A stretch of 35,533 nucleotides of DNA from Acidimicrobiaceae bacterium (GCA_027306605.1 DAHUZK010000009.1:1-35533); one strand, 5' to 3'; positions 8,669-17,168 are shown, counted from the stretch's first letter. Program-made: numbers and translations. The notes: generated from the sequence alone by a model not told the origin.

Positions 8669-11113
8669 TCACGGTTCGGCCGGATCGCTCGGGGCGCCCT
8701 GCACGACCTCGAAGGAGGGGTTGAGCATGGCCGGTCGGCGTCCCCACGTGCCGACCATGCCCTCGGCGACGAGGCGGGCCCCGGGGTCGATACCGGCGAT
8801 CTTCGGGCGTCCCTGGAACACGAGCAGCAACCCGCCGGTGCCGTCGCTCAGCACGCACTCGAGGTTCGAGGTGCCGGCACGGGGCTGCACCCGGACCGAC
8901 TTGACGCGGCCCGCCACCCGGCTGCGCTGGCGTGGCACCACCGAGGCGATCGGTGTGGTCGCCCCTGCCCGTTGGGCCAGCGTCTCGTCCGCGGCCAGGA
9001 CGGCGGGGGGCCGCTTCGGCCCGTCGCGCCGCCCCATGCGGTCGACACCGGTGCGGCCCTCGCTGTCGACGGGCGCCTGACCGTTGCCCCGGCCGCCCAG
9101 GCGGGCCCGCTGGACCGAGCGCCCGTAGGAGCGCGCCTGCTCCTCGTAGCGGCCGCCGACGGCGAAGGGCACGATGGTGGCGCTGACGTGGGGCACCTGG
9201 CCCAGGACGGCCGCCAGCCGGTCGGCCGTGCGGTCGTGCAGGAACCGCTGCCAGACCCGGGCGAAGCTGCGGCGCGGCAGCAGCACCGTGCACTCGGTGT
9301 CGCCGTCGAGGGTGGCGTCGGCCACCAGCTCGACGGCGGCCCGCCCCAGCCGGCGGTCCGGGCACTCGATGATGTCGAGCGGCAGGCGGGCCAGCCCGAG
9401 CCGGCTCCACTCCGCCTCGAGCTCGCGCGCCGCCTTGGTGTCGATGTCGAAGTGCACCGCCCGCAGGTCGTCGGGCGCCAGGGTGCGTGCGTACTGCAGG
9501 GCCCGCGCCGTGGCCATGTCGAGACGGTCGACCAGGACCACGACCACGTGGCGCCTGAGCACCGGTGCCTCGGAGGCCTCGACGACGCCGGTCTCGAGCA
9601 TGGTCGACTCGACCGCGTACTGGTGGTGCATGCGGATCAGGCCGATGTAGAGCAGCGGGCCGACCACGAAGATGAGCCACGCCCCCTCCTTGAACTTGGC
9701 CACCGCGAAGATGAGCACGACGGCGAAGGCGAGGAGCGCAGAGAACCCGTTGACCACGACCCCTCGTCGCCAGCGCCCCTGGCGCGTGCTCAGATGGTGC
9801 TTCACCATGCCCGAACCGGCCATGGTGAAGCCGGTGAAGACGCCGATGGCGTAGAGCGCGACCAGGCCGTCGACCTGTGCCTTGTAGACGAGCACGAGCG
9901 CCAGGGCCACCGCGGCCAGCACGAGGATCCCGTTGGAGAAGGCGAGGCGGTGCCCGCGCCGGGTGAGCTGGCGGGGCAAGAAGCGGTCCCCGGCCACGAA
10001 GCTGGCCAGGTAGGGGAAGCCGTTGAAGCTGGTGTTGCCGCCGGTGTAGAGGATGAGCATCGTCGCCAGCTGGACGACGTAGAAGCCGAGGTGGCCGATG
10101 GGGCTGGTGCCGAAGACGGCCTTGACCTCCTGGGAGACGACGGTGGGCGAGCCGTTGGCATAGGGCACGGCGTGCGTCCACTTGGCCAGGAGCGTGACGC
10201 CGAGCACCAGGGAGCCCAGCGTCGTGCTCATGACCACCAGCGTGCGGCGGGCGTTGCGCGCCTCGGGCTTGCGGAAGCTGCTGACGCCGTTGGAGATCGC
10301 CTCGAGCCCCGTCAGCGACGACCCGCCGTTGGCGAACGAGCGCAGGAGCGAGATGAAGGCCAGGCCCATCAACCACCCCGAGCCCGGCGTGCCGATCTTG
10401 CCTCCGAAGACCTGGTCCGAAGGCGGGAGAGGGATCTGGTGCAGGGCACCCAGAGCCTCCTTGACGATCCCGATGACGATGACCGCGCCGAGCGAGAAGA
10501 CGAAGAAGTACGTCGGGATGGCGAAGTAGCTCCCGGCCTCGCGGATGCCGCGCAGGTTGCCGTAGAGCAGGAGCAGGATCACGGCCACCGTGATGGCGAC
10601 GGTGTCGAACGTGTTGGCCAGCGCGGGCACGGCGCTGGTCAGCGCCGCAGTCCCGGCCGAGGTCTGCACGGCGACCGTCACGGTGTAGTCGATCAGGAGC
10701 GCGACCGCCGCGATCTGCGCCACCTTCGGGCCGAAGTTGTCGCGGGCCACGACGTAGGAGCCACCCGCCTTCGTGTAGAGCTGGATCACTTCCAGGTACG
10801 ACAGGGTGACGAAGAAGAGGACGCCCAGGATGGCCAGCGTGATGGGGACGACCAGGGTGAAGGCGGCCAGGCCCACGTAGGGCACCAGCTGGGTCAGCAT
10901 CTCCTCGGTGCCGTAGGCCGAGGACGAGATGCAGTCCGGCGCCAGCACCCCGAGGGCGATCGGCTTGCTCAGGCGCTCCGTGGCCAACTGCTCGGTGACG
11001 AGCGGAGGGCCCAACAGCTTGTTCTTGAGGCGGTAACGCCAGGTTTCGGGAATGTCCTCACCCGCCGGTCCCGGCAGCGGCACCGTGGGCCGCGACGTCG
11101 TGGGGCTCGCCAC
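8669..11113 (-). CDS. APC-family permease with a C-terminal OB-fold domain
   Basis: The product is 814 residues if the GTG at 11113 is used. The APC/K+-permease core starts with LKNKLLGPPLVTEQL and APDCISSSAYGTEEML and has about 12 hydrophobic helices up to about residue 485. A cytoplasmic UspA-like part follows (HVVVVLVDRLDMATARAL, LLPRRSF). A linker rich in R and G leads to a last domain of about 75 residues (RVAGRVKSVRVQPRAG, then LECVLSDGTGGLLLVF, then GRRPAMLNPSFEVV) that looks like an OB fold. In mycobacteria Rv2690c is the permease, Rv2691-Rv2692 (ceoB-ceoC) are the TrkA pair, and the OB-fold protein is a separate neighbour. Here permease and OB fold are one polypeptide, opposite the TrkA genes. 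The frame is open to 11242, but that extension overlaps the divergent gene. The start is chosen from the -10 box seven nucleotides upstream. Confidence 0.85.
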   Translation of the reverse strand: MASPTTSRPTVPLPGPAGEDIPETWRYRLKNKLLGPPLVTEQLATERLSKPIALGVLAPDCISSSAYGTEEMLTQLVPYVGLAAFTLVVPITLAILGVLFFVTLSYLEVIQLYTKAGGSYVVARDNFGPKVAQIAAVALLIDYTVTVAVQTSAGTAALTSAVPALANTFDTVAITVAVILLLLYGNLRGIREAGSYFAIPTYFFVFSLGAVIVIGIVKEALGALHQIPLPPSDQVFGGKIGTPGSGWLMGLAFISLLRSFANGGSSLTGLEAISNGVSSFRKPEARNARRTLVVMSTTLGSLVLGVTLLAKWTHAVPYANGSPTVVSQEVKAVFGTSPIGHLGFYVVQLATMLILYTGGNTSFNGFPYLASFVAGDRFLPRQLTRRGHRLAFSNGILVLAAVALALVLVYKAQVDGLVALYAIGVFTGFTMAGSGMVKHHLSTRQGRWRRGVVVNGFSALLAFAVVLIFAVAKFKEGAWLIFVVGPLLYIGLIRMHHQYAVESTMLETGVVEASEAPVLRRHVVVVLVDRLDMATARALQYARTLAPDDLRAVHFDIDTKAARELEAEWSRLGLARLPLDIIECPDRRLGRAAVELVADATLDGDTECTVLLPRRSFARVWQRFLHDRTADRLAAVLGQVPHVSATIVPFAVGGRYEEQARSYGRSVQRARLGGRGNGQAPVDSEGRTGVDRMGRRDGPKRPPAVLAADETLAQRAGATTPIASVVPRQRSRVAGRVKSVRVQPRAGTSNLECVLSDGTGGLLLVFQGRPKIAGIDPGARLVAEGMVGTWGRRPAMLNPSFEVVQGAPSDPAEP

Positions 11114-11120
11114 GGGCCAC

Positions 11121-11126
11121 AGAGTA
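11121..11126 (-). promoter_or_regulatory. -10 box TACTCT of the permease gene
   Basis: TACTCT on the minus strand is followed after seven nucleotides by the GTG at 11113, the spacing expected for a leaderless mRNA. It supports the shorter permease start and defines a short divergent promoter region (11114-11192) shared with the TrkA pair. Confidence 0.55.
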
Positions 11127-11192
11127 GAAGGAATCGCCCCGGTGCCCGGGACGCCTTTTTGCACGGCCCGACCGGGCGTGTTGCACTGTGGC

Positions 11193-11921
11193 GTGCACGT
11201 CATCGTCGTCGGGTGTGGACGGGTCGGTTCGGGCCTCGCCATCTCCCTCAGCGCCGAGGGTCACTCCGTGGCCGTCCTGGACAAGTCGGCGCGGGCCTTC
11301 CGGCGCCTCGAGGACTGGGACGGGCAGCGCCTCGTGGGCTCGGGGTTCGACCGCGACGATCTCGAACGGGCCGGAGCGCTGCAGGCGGACGCGCTCGCCG
11401 CCGTGACCAGCGGCGACAACACCAACATCCTGACCGTGCGCATCGCCCGGGAGACCTACAAGATCCCCAACGTGGTGGCCCGTATCTACGATCCCAGGCG
11501 GGCGGAGATCTATCAGCGCCTCGGCATCCCGACCGTTGCCACGGTGACGTGGACCATCGACCAGGTCCGCCGCCGCCTGATACCCGACCTCGACGTCGGC
11601 GACTGGTCGGACCCCTCGGGCCGGCTGTCACTGGTCGATCGCTCGCTGCCCGAGGCCTGGGCCGGGAGCGCCCTGAGCGAGCTCGAAGAAGCGGGCCGGC
11701 TCAGGATCGTCGCCGTCACCCGCGCCGGTGTCCCGCGGCTCGACGCCAGCGAGCTCATCGGGCAGGAGGGCGACGTGCTGCACCTCGCCGTGCTCGACGA
11801 CTCGCTGAAGAAGCTCGACGACACGCTCGCCCGCACCGAGCACGCTCTCGAGGAGAAGGAGAAGGAGAAGAAGACGCAGAAGGAGAAGGAGACGCACGAC
11901 GCCGGGAGCGCCAGCGCGTGA
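11193..11921 (+). CDS. TrkA-type K+ uptake regulator (CeoB-like)
   Basis: The 242-residue product begins with an RCK/TrkA-N Rossmann fold: VHVIVVGCGRVGSGLA carries the GxGxxG nucleotide loop, and the acid D at the end of strand 2 (AVLDKS) binds the NAD(H) ribose. A TrkA-C-like domain occupies roughly residues 140-205 (ELEEAGRLRIVAVTRAG, then GQEGDVLHLAVLD). The last 35 residues are a highly charged, probably coiled tail rich in K and E. Proteins of this kind gate potassium or cation transporters on the cytoplasmic side. The GTG at 11193 fits the family N-terminus. The gene overlaps the next by GTGA, and the permease lies divergently 79 bp away, the same arrangement as mycobacterial ceoBC and its permease. 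Confidence 0.9.
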   Translation: MHVIVVGCGRVGSGLAISLSAEGHSVAVLDKSARAFRRLEDWDGQRLVGSGFDRDDLERAGALQADALAAVTSGDNTNILTVRIARETYKIPNVVARIYDPRRAEIYQRLGIPTVATVTWTIDQVRRRLIPDLDVGDWSDPSGRLSLVDRSLPEAWAGSALSELEEAGRLRIVAVTRAGVPRLDASELIGQEGDVLHLAVLDDSLKKLDDTLARTEHALEEKEKEKKTQKEKETHDAGSASA

Positions 11922-12589
11922 AGGTCGCCATCGCCGGCGCGGGCAGCGTCGGCACCGCCATCGCCTCGGACCTCCACGCCAGCGGCCACGACGTCCTCGT
12001 GGTCGAACGCGATCCCGATCTGGTGGAGCGGCTCCGCTCCACCCTCGACGTGACCTGGGTCGCGGCGGATGCCTGCGAGGTGTCCTCTCTCGACGCGGCC
12101 GGGCTGGCGACCGTCGACGTCGTCGTGGCCGCCACCGGAGACGACGAGGACAACCTCGTGATCTCCCTGCTGGCCAAGCAGGAGTTCGCCGTGCCTCGCG
12201 TCGTGGCCCGGGTCAACCACCCCAAGAACCAGTGGCTCTTCAACGAGACCTGGGGGGTCGACGTCTCGGTGTCCACCCCCCAGCTGCTCACCGCGCTGGT
12301 CGAGGAGGCGGTCTCGGTCGGCTCGCTGGTGCGCCTGCTGCAGTTCCAGGGCGGGGCGGCCCATCTCGTCGAGATCACCCTGGCCGACGACTCTCCGGCC
12401 AACGACACCGCCATCGCCGACCTCGCTTTCCCCCGCGACGCCGTCGTGGTGGCCGTCGTCCGAGGGGACCGCCTCGTCGTCCCGCGGGGCGACACCATCC
12501 TCCTTTCGGGCGACGAGGTGCTCGTGCTCGTGACGGCCGAGGTCGAGGAGGCCGTGCACGCGCTGTTCATCGCCGACGCCACGGCGTAG
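11918..12589 (+). CDS. TrkA-type K+ uptake regulator (CeoC-like)
   Basis: This 223-residue paralogue of the preceding product has the RCK N-domain (VKVAIAGAGSVGTAIASDL, GxGxxG loop, acid in LVVERD) and a TrkA-C domain from about residue 135 (VEITLADDSPANDTAIADL, then ILLSGDEVLVLVTAEVEEA). The GTG at 11918 sits in the stop of the upstream gene (GTGA), so the two are co-translated and probably form a hetero-oligomeric gating ring, as inferred for ceoB-ceoC. Its substrate channel is not proven by the sequence; the divergent APC permease is the natural partner. Confidence 0.9.
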   Translation: MKVAIAGAGSVGTAIASDLHASGHDVLVVERDPDLVERLRSTLDVTWVAADACEVSSLDAAGLATVDVVVAATGDDEDNLVISLLAKQEFAVPRVVARVNHPKNQWLFNETWGVDVSVSTPQLLTALVEEAVSVGSLVRLLQFQGGAAHLVEITLADDSPANDTAIADLAFPRDAVVVAVVRGDRLVVPRGDTILLSGDEVLVLVTAEVEEAVHALFIADATA

Positions 12590-12743
12590 CCACGGCGTCG
12601 CCACAGCTGCGCCACCCCGCTGGCCCGCAACCGGCCGGCAACTTTGCGGCCTTCCTGCTCACAGGTTCAGGTCGTGCCTGGGCCCGTTCGCGCGCCTGTC
12701 CTCCGATCGTCACGCGCGCTCAAGGCGAGGTCGGTACCGCCCG

Positions 12744-12749
12744 TACCAT
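12744..12749 (+). promoter_or_regulatory. -10 box TACCAT of the HAD phosphatase gene
   Basis: TACCAT is followed after exactly seven nucleotides by the ATG at 12757. There is no Shine-Dalgarno, so a leaderless transcript is likely. Confidence 0.6.
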
Positions 12750-12756
12750 TGAGAAT

Positions 12757-13557
12757 ATGGAGGCGGCCTTCTTCGACCTGGACAAGACGGTCATCGACCG
12801 GGCGTCGATCGCCGCCTTCGGCCGCCCGTTCCTCAAGGGCGGCCTGATCAACCGGCGCCTGGTGGCGCGCGCCGCCTTCTCCCAGCTGATCTACCTCTAC
12901 TTCGGCGCCGACGAGGAGCGCCTCGGCAAGGTGCGCGAGTCGATGCTGGCCGTGACCAAGGGCTGGGACCGCGCGCAGGTGCGCCAGATCGTGCGCGAGA
13001 CGATGCTCCAGACCATCGAGCCGATCATGTACGCAGAGGCACTCGAGCTGATGGAGTTGCACCGCGCCGCCGGCCATCGCGTCTATCTGGTCTCGGCGTC
13101 GCCCGAGGAGATCGTCCTGCCTCTGGCCGACCTGCTCGGCGTGGACGGGGCGATCTGCTCGCGGGGTGAGGTCGACGAGGAGGGCCGCTACACGGGCCGC
13201 ATGGCCTTCTACGCGTACGGGGAGGCCAAGGCCGAGGCCATGCGCGAGCTGGCGGGTCGCACCGGCATCGACCTCGGAGCCAGCAGCGCCTACTCGGACT
13301 CCGCCACCGATCTGCCCATGCTCGAGGCGGTGGGCCGGCCGGTGGCGGTCAATCCCGACCGGGCGCTGAGCAGGGTGGCGCGTGAGCGCGGCTGGGAGAT
13401 CCGCCACTTCACCAAGCCGATCCGCCTGCGGGACCGGGTGGGGCGGACCACGCCGGTGGTGACGACGAGCCTCGCCGTCGCCGGCGCCGCGCTCATCCTC
13501 TGGCGCCGTGGCATGCGTGCCCGCCACGGAACGCCGTCGGGTCGGCGCGCCGCCTAG
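12757..13557 (+). CDS. HAD-IB family (SerB-like) phosphatase with a C-terminal membrane segment
   Basis: The 266-residue product has the HAD motif I FFDLDKT (nucleophile D7, general acid D9), then a helical cap (LINRRLVARAAFSQLIYLYFG), motif II YLVSASPEE and motif III/IV KAEAMREL ... YSDSATDLPMLEAVG. This is the HAD-IB subgroup related to phosphoserine phosphatase and to phosphatase domains of bacterial lipid enzymes. After the catalytic domain a hydrophobic stretch (VVTTSLAVAGAALILW, about residues 232-247) followed by arginines probably anchors it in the membrane. The substrate is unknown. The frame is open far upstream, but the N-terminal motif and the -10 box fix the start at 12757. Confidence 0.9.
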   Translation: MEAAFFDLDKTVIDRASIAAFGRPFLKGGLINRRLVARAAFSQLIYLYFGADEERLGKVRESMLAVTKGWDRAQVRQIVRETMLQTIEPIMYAEALELMELHRAAGHRVYLVSASPEEIVLPLADLLGVDGAICSRGEVDEEGRYTGRMAFYAYGEAKAEAMRELAGRTGIDLGASSAYSDSATDLPMLEAVGRPVAVNPDRALSRVARERGWEIRHFTKPIRLRDRVGRTTPVVTTSLAVAGAALILWRRGMRARHGTPSGRRAA

Positions 13558-13565
13558 GCCTAGGC
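13552..13565. repeat. 14-bp perfect palindrome at the HAD gene stop
   Basis: GCCTAGGCCTAGGC is its own reverse complement and contains the HAD stop codon TAG. It lies between two converging genes. It could be a compact protein-binding site or part of a bidirectional terminator, but no U-tract follows. Confidence 0.4.
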
Positions 13566-13581
13566 CTGCGCGCTGGGCCCC

Positions 13582-13656
13582 CTACGCGTCGCGCAGGCGG
13601 CGTGCCGCGACGACACCGATGGCGACCAGCAGGGCGAGGACGAGAAGCTTCTTCAT
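13582..13656 (-). CDS. 24-residue single-span membrane microprotein
   Basis: From the ATG at 13656 a 24-codon frame ends with TAG at 13582. It begins MKKLLVLALLVAIG and continues VVAARRLRDA: two lysines, one hydrophobic helix of about 16 residues, then a basic end with three arginines. That is the charge pattern of a small inner-membrane peptide. TAGGCT lies exactly seven nucleotides before the ATG, matching the leaderless starts seen elsewhere here, which argues against chance. Similar tiny 'MKKLL...ARRL' proteins occur beside sigma-factor genes in related bacteria as I remember, unverified. It lies between the HAD gene and the sigma factor and could be cotranscribed with neither. Function unknown. 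Confidence 0.55.
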   Translation of the reverse strand: MKKLLVLALLVAIGVVAARRLRDA

Positions 13657-13663
13657 GGGACGC

Positions 13664-13669
13664 AGCCTA
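13664..13669 (-). promoter_or_regulatory. -10 box TAGGCT of the microprotein
   Basis: TAGGCT on the minus strand with a seven-nucleotide spacer to ATG 13656. No other gene starts downstream of it, which supports the microprotein. Confidence 0.5.
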
Positions 13670-13696
13670 CGCCCCGCGAGGGACCGCTGGTCGCGC

Positions 13697-14701
13697 CTAG
13701 ACGGTCAGCAGGTCGCGGGCCCCCGTGTCCGAGGACGGGTGGCGCAGCTTGGACATGGCCCGGGCCTCGATCTGGCGGATGCGCTCACGGGTCAGGTTGA
13801 AGTGTTCGCCCACTTCCTCGAGGGTCCGGGGCTCGCCCCGGTCGAGGCCGAAGCGCAGGCGCAGGATCTCGCGCTCGCGCTCGTCGAGCGGGGAGAGCAG
13901 CCGGCCGATCTCGTCGGGGAGCAGCGACACCGCTGCGACCTCGAAGGGGGACTCGGCCGAGCGGTCCTCCACCACGTCGCCCAGCTCGGCGTCCCCGTCC
14001 TCGCGCAGCGGCTCGGACAGCGACAGCGGCTCGGCCCGGAAGCGCAGCGCCTCGACGAGCTTGTCCTCGGGCATCTCCACCTCGATGCCGAGCTCGGCCA
14101 GGGTGGCCGGCCGGCCGAGCTTGAGCTCGAGGCGTGCCTGGGCCTTCTGCACGCGGGCGAGGGTGTCGCCGGCGTGGACGGGCAGACGGATGGTGCGACC
14201 GGTGTTGGCGATGCCCCGCGTGATGGCCTGACGGATCCACCACGTGGCGTAGGTCGAGAACTTGAAGCCCTTGCGCCAGTCGAACTTCTCGACCGCGTGC
14301 ATGAGACCCAGGTTCCCCTCCTGGATCAGGTCGAGCAGCGGCAGGCCGGACGCCTGGTACTTCTTGGCGATGGAGACGACCAGGCGCAAGTTGGACTGCA
14401 CGAAGGTCTGCTGTGCCTGCTCCCCCTCCATGACGGCTCGGCGCAGCTCGCGCTTCTTGGCGGTCGTGAGCCCCTTCGGGGCCTTGGCCACCTCGGTCTC
14501 GGCCTCGCGCCCAGCCTCGATGGCCTGGGCGAGGCGGACCTCGTCGTCCTTGGTCAGCAGGGGGTACTGGCCGATGTCCGTCAGGTAGAGCCGGACGAGA
14601 TCCTCGTCGTCGCGCTCAATTCGTTCCTTCGCCAAGATCTCGCCAAACCTTCCGTCCCATTGCCGCGGCAGGGGGGCCTGGCCGGGCTTGCGCTCGTACA
14701 C
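13697..14701 (-). CDS. RNA polymerase sigma factor, sigma-70 group 1/2 (RpoD-like)
   Basis: This 334-residue protein has region 1.2 ([17 protein letters not shown]), region 2 ([16 protein letters not shown] through [18 protein letters not shown], then [17 protein letters not shown], which melts and reads the -10 box) and region 3 ([14 protein letters not shown]). Region 4 ([14 protein letters not shown], then [20 protein letters not shown]) reads the -35 box. Only a short leader precedes region 1.2, so it is shorter than the usual principal sigma of actinobacteria with its long acidic region 1.1. It could be either the vegetative factor of this lineage or a SigB/HrdB-like group 2 factor. The start is a GTG at 14701. 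A TACACT box lies 43 nt upstream. Confidence 0.92.
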   Translation of the reverse strand: MYERKPGQAPLPRQWDGRFGEILAKERIERDDEDLVRLYLTDIGQYPLLTKDDEVRLAQAIEAGREAETEVAKAPKGLTTAKKRELRRAVMEGEQAQQTFVQSNLRLVVSIAKKYQASGLPLLDLIQEGNLGLMHAVEKFDWRKGFKFSTYATWWIRQAITRGIANTGRTIRLPVHAGDTLARVQKAQARLELKLGRPATLAELGIEVEMPEDKLVEALRFRAEPLSLSEPLREDGDAELGDVVEDRSAESPFEVAAVSLLPDEIGRLLSPLDEREREILRLRFGLDRGEPRTLEEVGEHFNLTRERIRQIEARAMSKLRHPSSDTGARDLLTV

Positions 14702-14743
14702 CGCAGCCGACGCCCGTTCCTGGCGTACGACGGCTGCGGAGAC

Positions 14744-14749
14744 AGTGTA
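14744..14749 (-). promoter_or_regulatory. possible -10 box TACACT upstream of the sigma factor
   Basis: TACACT fits TANNNT and stands in the gap between the helical protein gene and the sigma factor. A transcript from it would carry a leader of about 35 nt. No good -35 hexamer at 17 bp was found. Confidence 0.35.
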
Positions 14750-14758
14750 ATGGCGCTG

Positions 14759-15388
14759 TCAAGATGCCCATACAGCAGGGAAAACATGGCTCTCGTTCAA
14801 CAGCCGTTCGAAGAGCTCCCGCACCGGTGCCTCCCCGTCTCCACCCTCCCGGCGGGGCCCGTCGCCACCGTCCGGACGGCGCGGATTTTCCCCGAGGAGG
14901 GTGCGGCCACCCCGGATCTCCGCCGCCACCACCCGGTGGGCTCCCGCCAGGACCTCCAGGACCGGGCCCTCGCTCACGGGGGAGGCGGCCTGACGGTGGG
15001 CGTCGTAGACGGCCACGAGCCCGGGCAGCAGACCCTCCACCAGCGCGACGACGCCGCGCCGCAGCACCGGCTCGCCGGCCAGCCCGTCCAGACGCGCCGG
15101 CAGCGGTCCGGCCGGCGGCGTGATCAGCGCGTCGGCGTCGGCGTCGGCCCGCACCGGAAGACGCTCGGCCCAGCGCGCCGCCAGCGCGCCGTGGCGCCGC
15201 GAAGCCGCCGCGCACCAGACCCGCAACTCTGCCTCCGCCGGGCCCTCGGCGTGACCGGTGGCCCACTCGCCGGTCATGGCGAAGATGCGTTGCTCCACCC
15301 AGCAATAGGCGCCGACGAGCGTGGCGAGCTCGTCGATGCCCCGCCAACGGATCCCCGGCCGGGGGGCTGGCGCCGGCTCGTCACCCAC
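14759..15388 (-). CDS. unidentified all-helical protein, possibly ferritin-like
   Basis: Using the GTG at 15388, which overlaps the nadE stop, the product has 209 residues. I do not recognise it by name. It reads as a bundle of amphipathic helices: IDELATLVGAYCWVEQRIFA, ELRVWCAAASRRHGALAARW, VVALVEGLLPGLVAVYDAHR, VLEVLAGAHRVVAAEIRGG. Glutamates and histidines recur inside helices (VEQRI, SRRHGA, YDAHRQ, VAAEIR), the kind of spacing found in ferritin-like four-helix proteins, but the metal ligands cannot be assigned with confidence. The last 45 residues, rich in R, G and D, look disordered. Translational coupling to nadE suggests co-expression; a functional link is not evident. Confidence 0.7.
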   Translation of the reverse strand: MGDEPAPAPRPGIRWRGIDELATLVGAYCWVEQRIFAMTGEWATGHAEGPAEAELRVWCAAASRRHGALAARWAERLPVRADADADALITPPAGPLPARLDGLAGEPVLRRGVVALVEGLLPGLVAVYDAHRQAASPVSEGPVLEVLAGAHRVVAAEIRGGRTLLGENPRRPDGGDGPRREGGDGEAPVRELFERLLNESHVFPAVWAS

Positions 15389-17156
15389 CGCCGGACCCCT
15401 CGCGTGACCCGGACCCCTCGCGTGACCCGGACTCCTCGAGTGCCGAGGAGCGGTACCGGTTGGTGATCGGCATGCGGCGGTCCTTGCCGAAGGCCTTGGT
15501 CGTGATGCGCACACCGGGCGGCATCTGGCGCCGCTTGTACTCGGCGCCGTCGACCAGACGCACGACCCGGTCGACCAGTTCCGGCGCGAAGCCCTCTGCG
15601 ACGAGCTCGGCCGCGGTGAGATCCCGCTCGACGTAGCCCTGGAGGACCGGGTCGAGCTGCTCGTAGGTCGGCAGCGACTGGTCGTCGCGCTGGTCGGGTC
15701 GCAGTTCGGCCGAGGGCGGCTTGTCCAGCACGGCGTCGGGGATCGGACCCGGCAGTCCCTCGAGCACCGCCTGAGTGTTGCGGTAGCGGCACAGGTCGTA
15801 GACGAGCGTCTTGGGCACGTCCTTGATGACGGCGAACCCGCCGGCCGAGTCGCCGTAGAGGGTGGAGTAACCCGTGGCCATCTCGCTCTTGTTGCCGGTC
15901 GTCAGCACGATCCAACCCGTGGCGTTCGACACCGCCATGAGCAGGACCCCGCGCAGCCGCGACTGCAGGTTCTCGTCGGTCAGGCCGAAGGGCTCGCGAC
16001 CGAGCACGGGGGCCAGCATGGACGCGAAGGCGACGTGCGCCTCCTCGATCGGCACCACCTTGAGGTCGATCCCCAGCCGTTCCGCCAGCACCGCCGCGTC
16101 GTCACGCGACCCCTCGCTCGAATAGCGCGACGGCATGGAGAGACCGTGCACCCGCTTCGGACCCAGGGCGTCCACGGCCACCGCAGCCACGAGGGAGGAG
16201 TCGATACCGCCCGAGAGGCCGATGACCGCATCGGTGAAGCCGTTCTTGCCCAGATAGTCCCGCGTGCCGAGGACGAGGGCCGCGTAGACCTCGGCATGAT
16301 CGCTGAGGGCGGGGCGCACCGTGGGCGCAGGCCGGGCGGGGCGCTCGGCGGGCCGCAGCTCGGTGACCTCGAGGCGCGAGAGGAGCTCGCTGACCCCGTG
16401 GGGGCGGTGCGGACCCACCGCAAGGTCCACGATCACCAGGTCCTCCGCGAACTGTGCACCCGAGGCGAGCAGCGTCCCGTCGGCCGCCATGAGCAACGAG
16501 TCCCCGTCGAAGACGAGCTCGTCCTGGCCCCCGACCTGGTTGACGTAGGCGATGGCGCAGCCGGCCTCGGCCACCCGGCTGCGCAGCACGGCCAGCCGCT
16601 CCGTACGACGTCCGCGGTTGTAGGGCGACGCGTTCAGGTTGACGACGACGTCGGCGCCCCCGCGCCCGGCATGGGCAACCGGACCGTCGTCGAACCAGAC
16701 GTCCTCGCAGATGGAGACGCCGACCCAGGCCCCGGCAATGCCGAAGAGCGACGGCGGCCCGTCGCCGCGGACGAACCAGCGCTGCTCGTCGAAGACGCCG
16801 TAGTTGGGGAGGAACCGCTTGTGGTAGACGCCGACGACTCGCCCGCCGGCGCACACCGCCGCCGCGTTGGCCAGGCCGGTCCCGCCCGGTGCGGCGCCCA
16901 CGAAGCCGACCACCGCCGCGCACTGCCCCGTGGCCGCCGCCACCTTCTCGAGCGCCGCCACGTTGTCGGCCACGAAGCCGGGCTTCAGGAGCAGGTCCTC
17001 GGGCGGGTACCCCGGAATGGCCAGCTCGGGTGCCACGCACAGGTCGGCGCCCGCCGCCTCGGCCGCCCCCAGCGCGCGCAGGATCCGCTCGACGTTGCCC
17101 GAGAGGTCGCCGACGACGGTGTTCAGCTGCGCGGCGGCCAGGCGCAGAGACGGCAT
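15381..17156 (-). CDS. nadE: glutamine-dependent NAD+ synthetase
   Basis: This 591-residue enzyme makes NAD+ from nicotinate adenine dinucleotide with ATP, taking ammonia from glutamine. The N-terminal nitrilase-type glutaminase has the catalytic triad E44 (VAPELAIPGY), K113 (YHKRFLPNYG) and C150 (GVSICEDVWF). The C-terminal synthetase begins at about residue 305 with the pyrophosphate-binding loop GLSGGIDSSLVAAVA and has the later motifs TGNKSEMATGY, STLYGDSAGGFAVIKD and LPTYEQLD. This two-domain layout of roughly this size is known from a subset of bacteria. The end is extended by a glycine-serine repeat (GSREGSGSREG). The ATG at 17156 is six nucleotides after a TAATCT box, so it is probably leaderless. 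Confidence 0.96.
   Translation of the reverse strand: MPSLRLAAAQLNTVVGDLSGNVERILRALGAAEAAGADLCVAPELAIPGYPPEDLLLKPGFVADNVAALEKVAAATGQCAAVVGFVGAAPGGTGLANAAAVCAGGRVVGVYHKRFLPNYGVFDEQRWFVRGDGPPSLFGIAGAWVGVSICEDVWFDDGPVAHAGRGGADVVVNLNASPYNRGRRTERLAVLRSRVAEAGCAIAYVNQVGGQDELVFDGDSLLMAADGTLLASGAQFAEDLVIVDLAVGPHRPHGVSELLSRLEVTELRPAERPARPAPTVRPALSDHAEVYAALVLGTRDYLGKNGFTDAVIGLSGGIDSSLVAAVAVDALGPKRVHGLSMPSRYSSEGSRDDAAVLAERLGIDLKVVPIEEAHVAFASMLAPVLGREPFGLTDENLQSRLRGVLLMAVSNATGWIVLTTGNKSEMATGYSTLYGDSAGGFAVIKDVPKTLVYDLCRYRNTQAVLEGLPGPIPDAVLDKPPSAELRPDQRDDQSLPTYEQLDPVLQGYVERDLTAAELVAEGFAPELVDRVVRLVDGAEYKRRQMPPGVRITTKAFGKDRRMPITNRYRSSALEESGSREGSGSREGSGGG
15391..15440 (-). repeat. 18-bp repeat at the 3' end of nadE
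   Basis: Two full copies and one partial copy of an 18-bp unit encode the six-residue repeat SGSREG of the NadE tail. Because 18 is divisible by three, unit gain or loss would only change tail length. Confidence 0.7.
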
Positions 17157-17162
17157 CGGTCC

Positions 17163-17168
17163 AGATTA
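17163..17168 (-). promoter_or_regulatory. -10 box TAATCT of nadE
   Basis: TAATCT on the minus strand is followed after six nucleotides by the nadE ATG. No Shine-Dalgarno is present. Confidence 0.55.

Noticed and set aside
5998..8724. 908-codon open frame on the plus strand opposite hppA
   Set aside because: Low-complexity antisense shadow; hppA is certain.
8614..8724. Short plus-strand frame starting GTG after a TAGCTA motif
   Set aside because: 36 residues, glycine/arginine-rich, overlaps the permease end, and the hexamer does not fit TANNNT at a good distance.
8645..11917. Long plus-strand frame running into the second TrkA gene
   Set aside because: Shadow of the permease and of the first TrkA gene; the real gene starts at GTG 11918.
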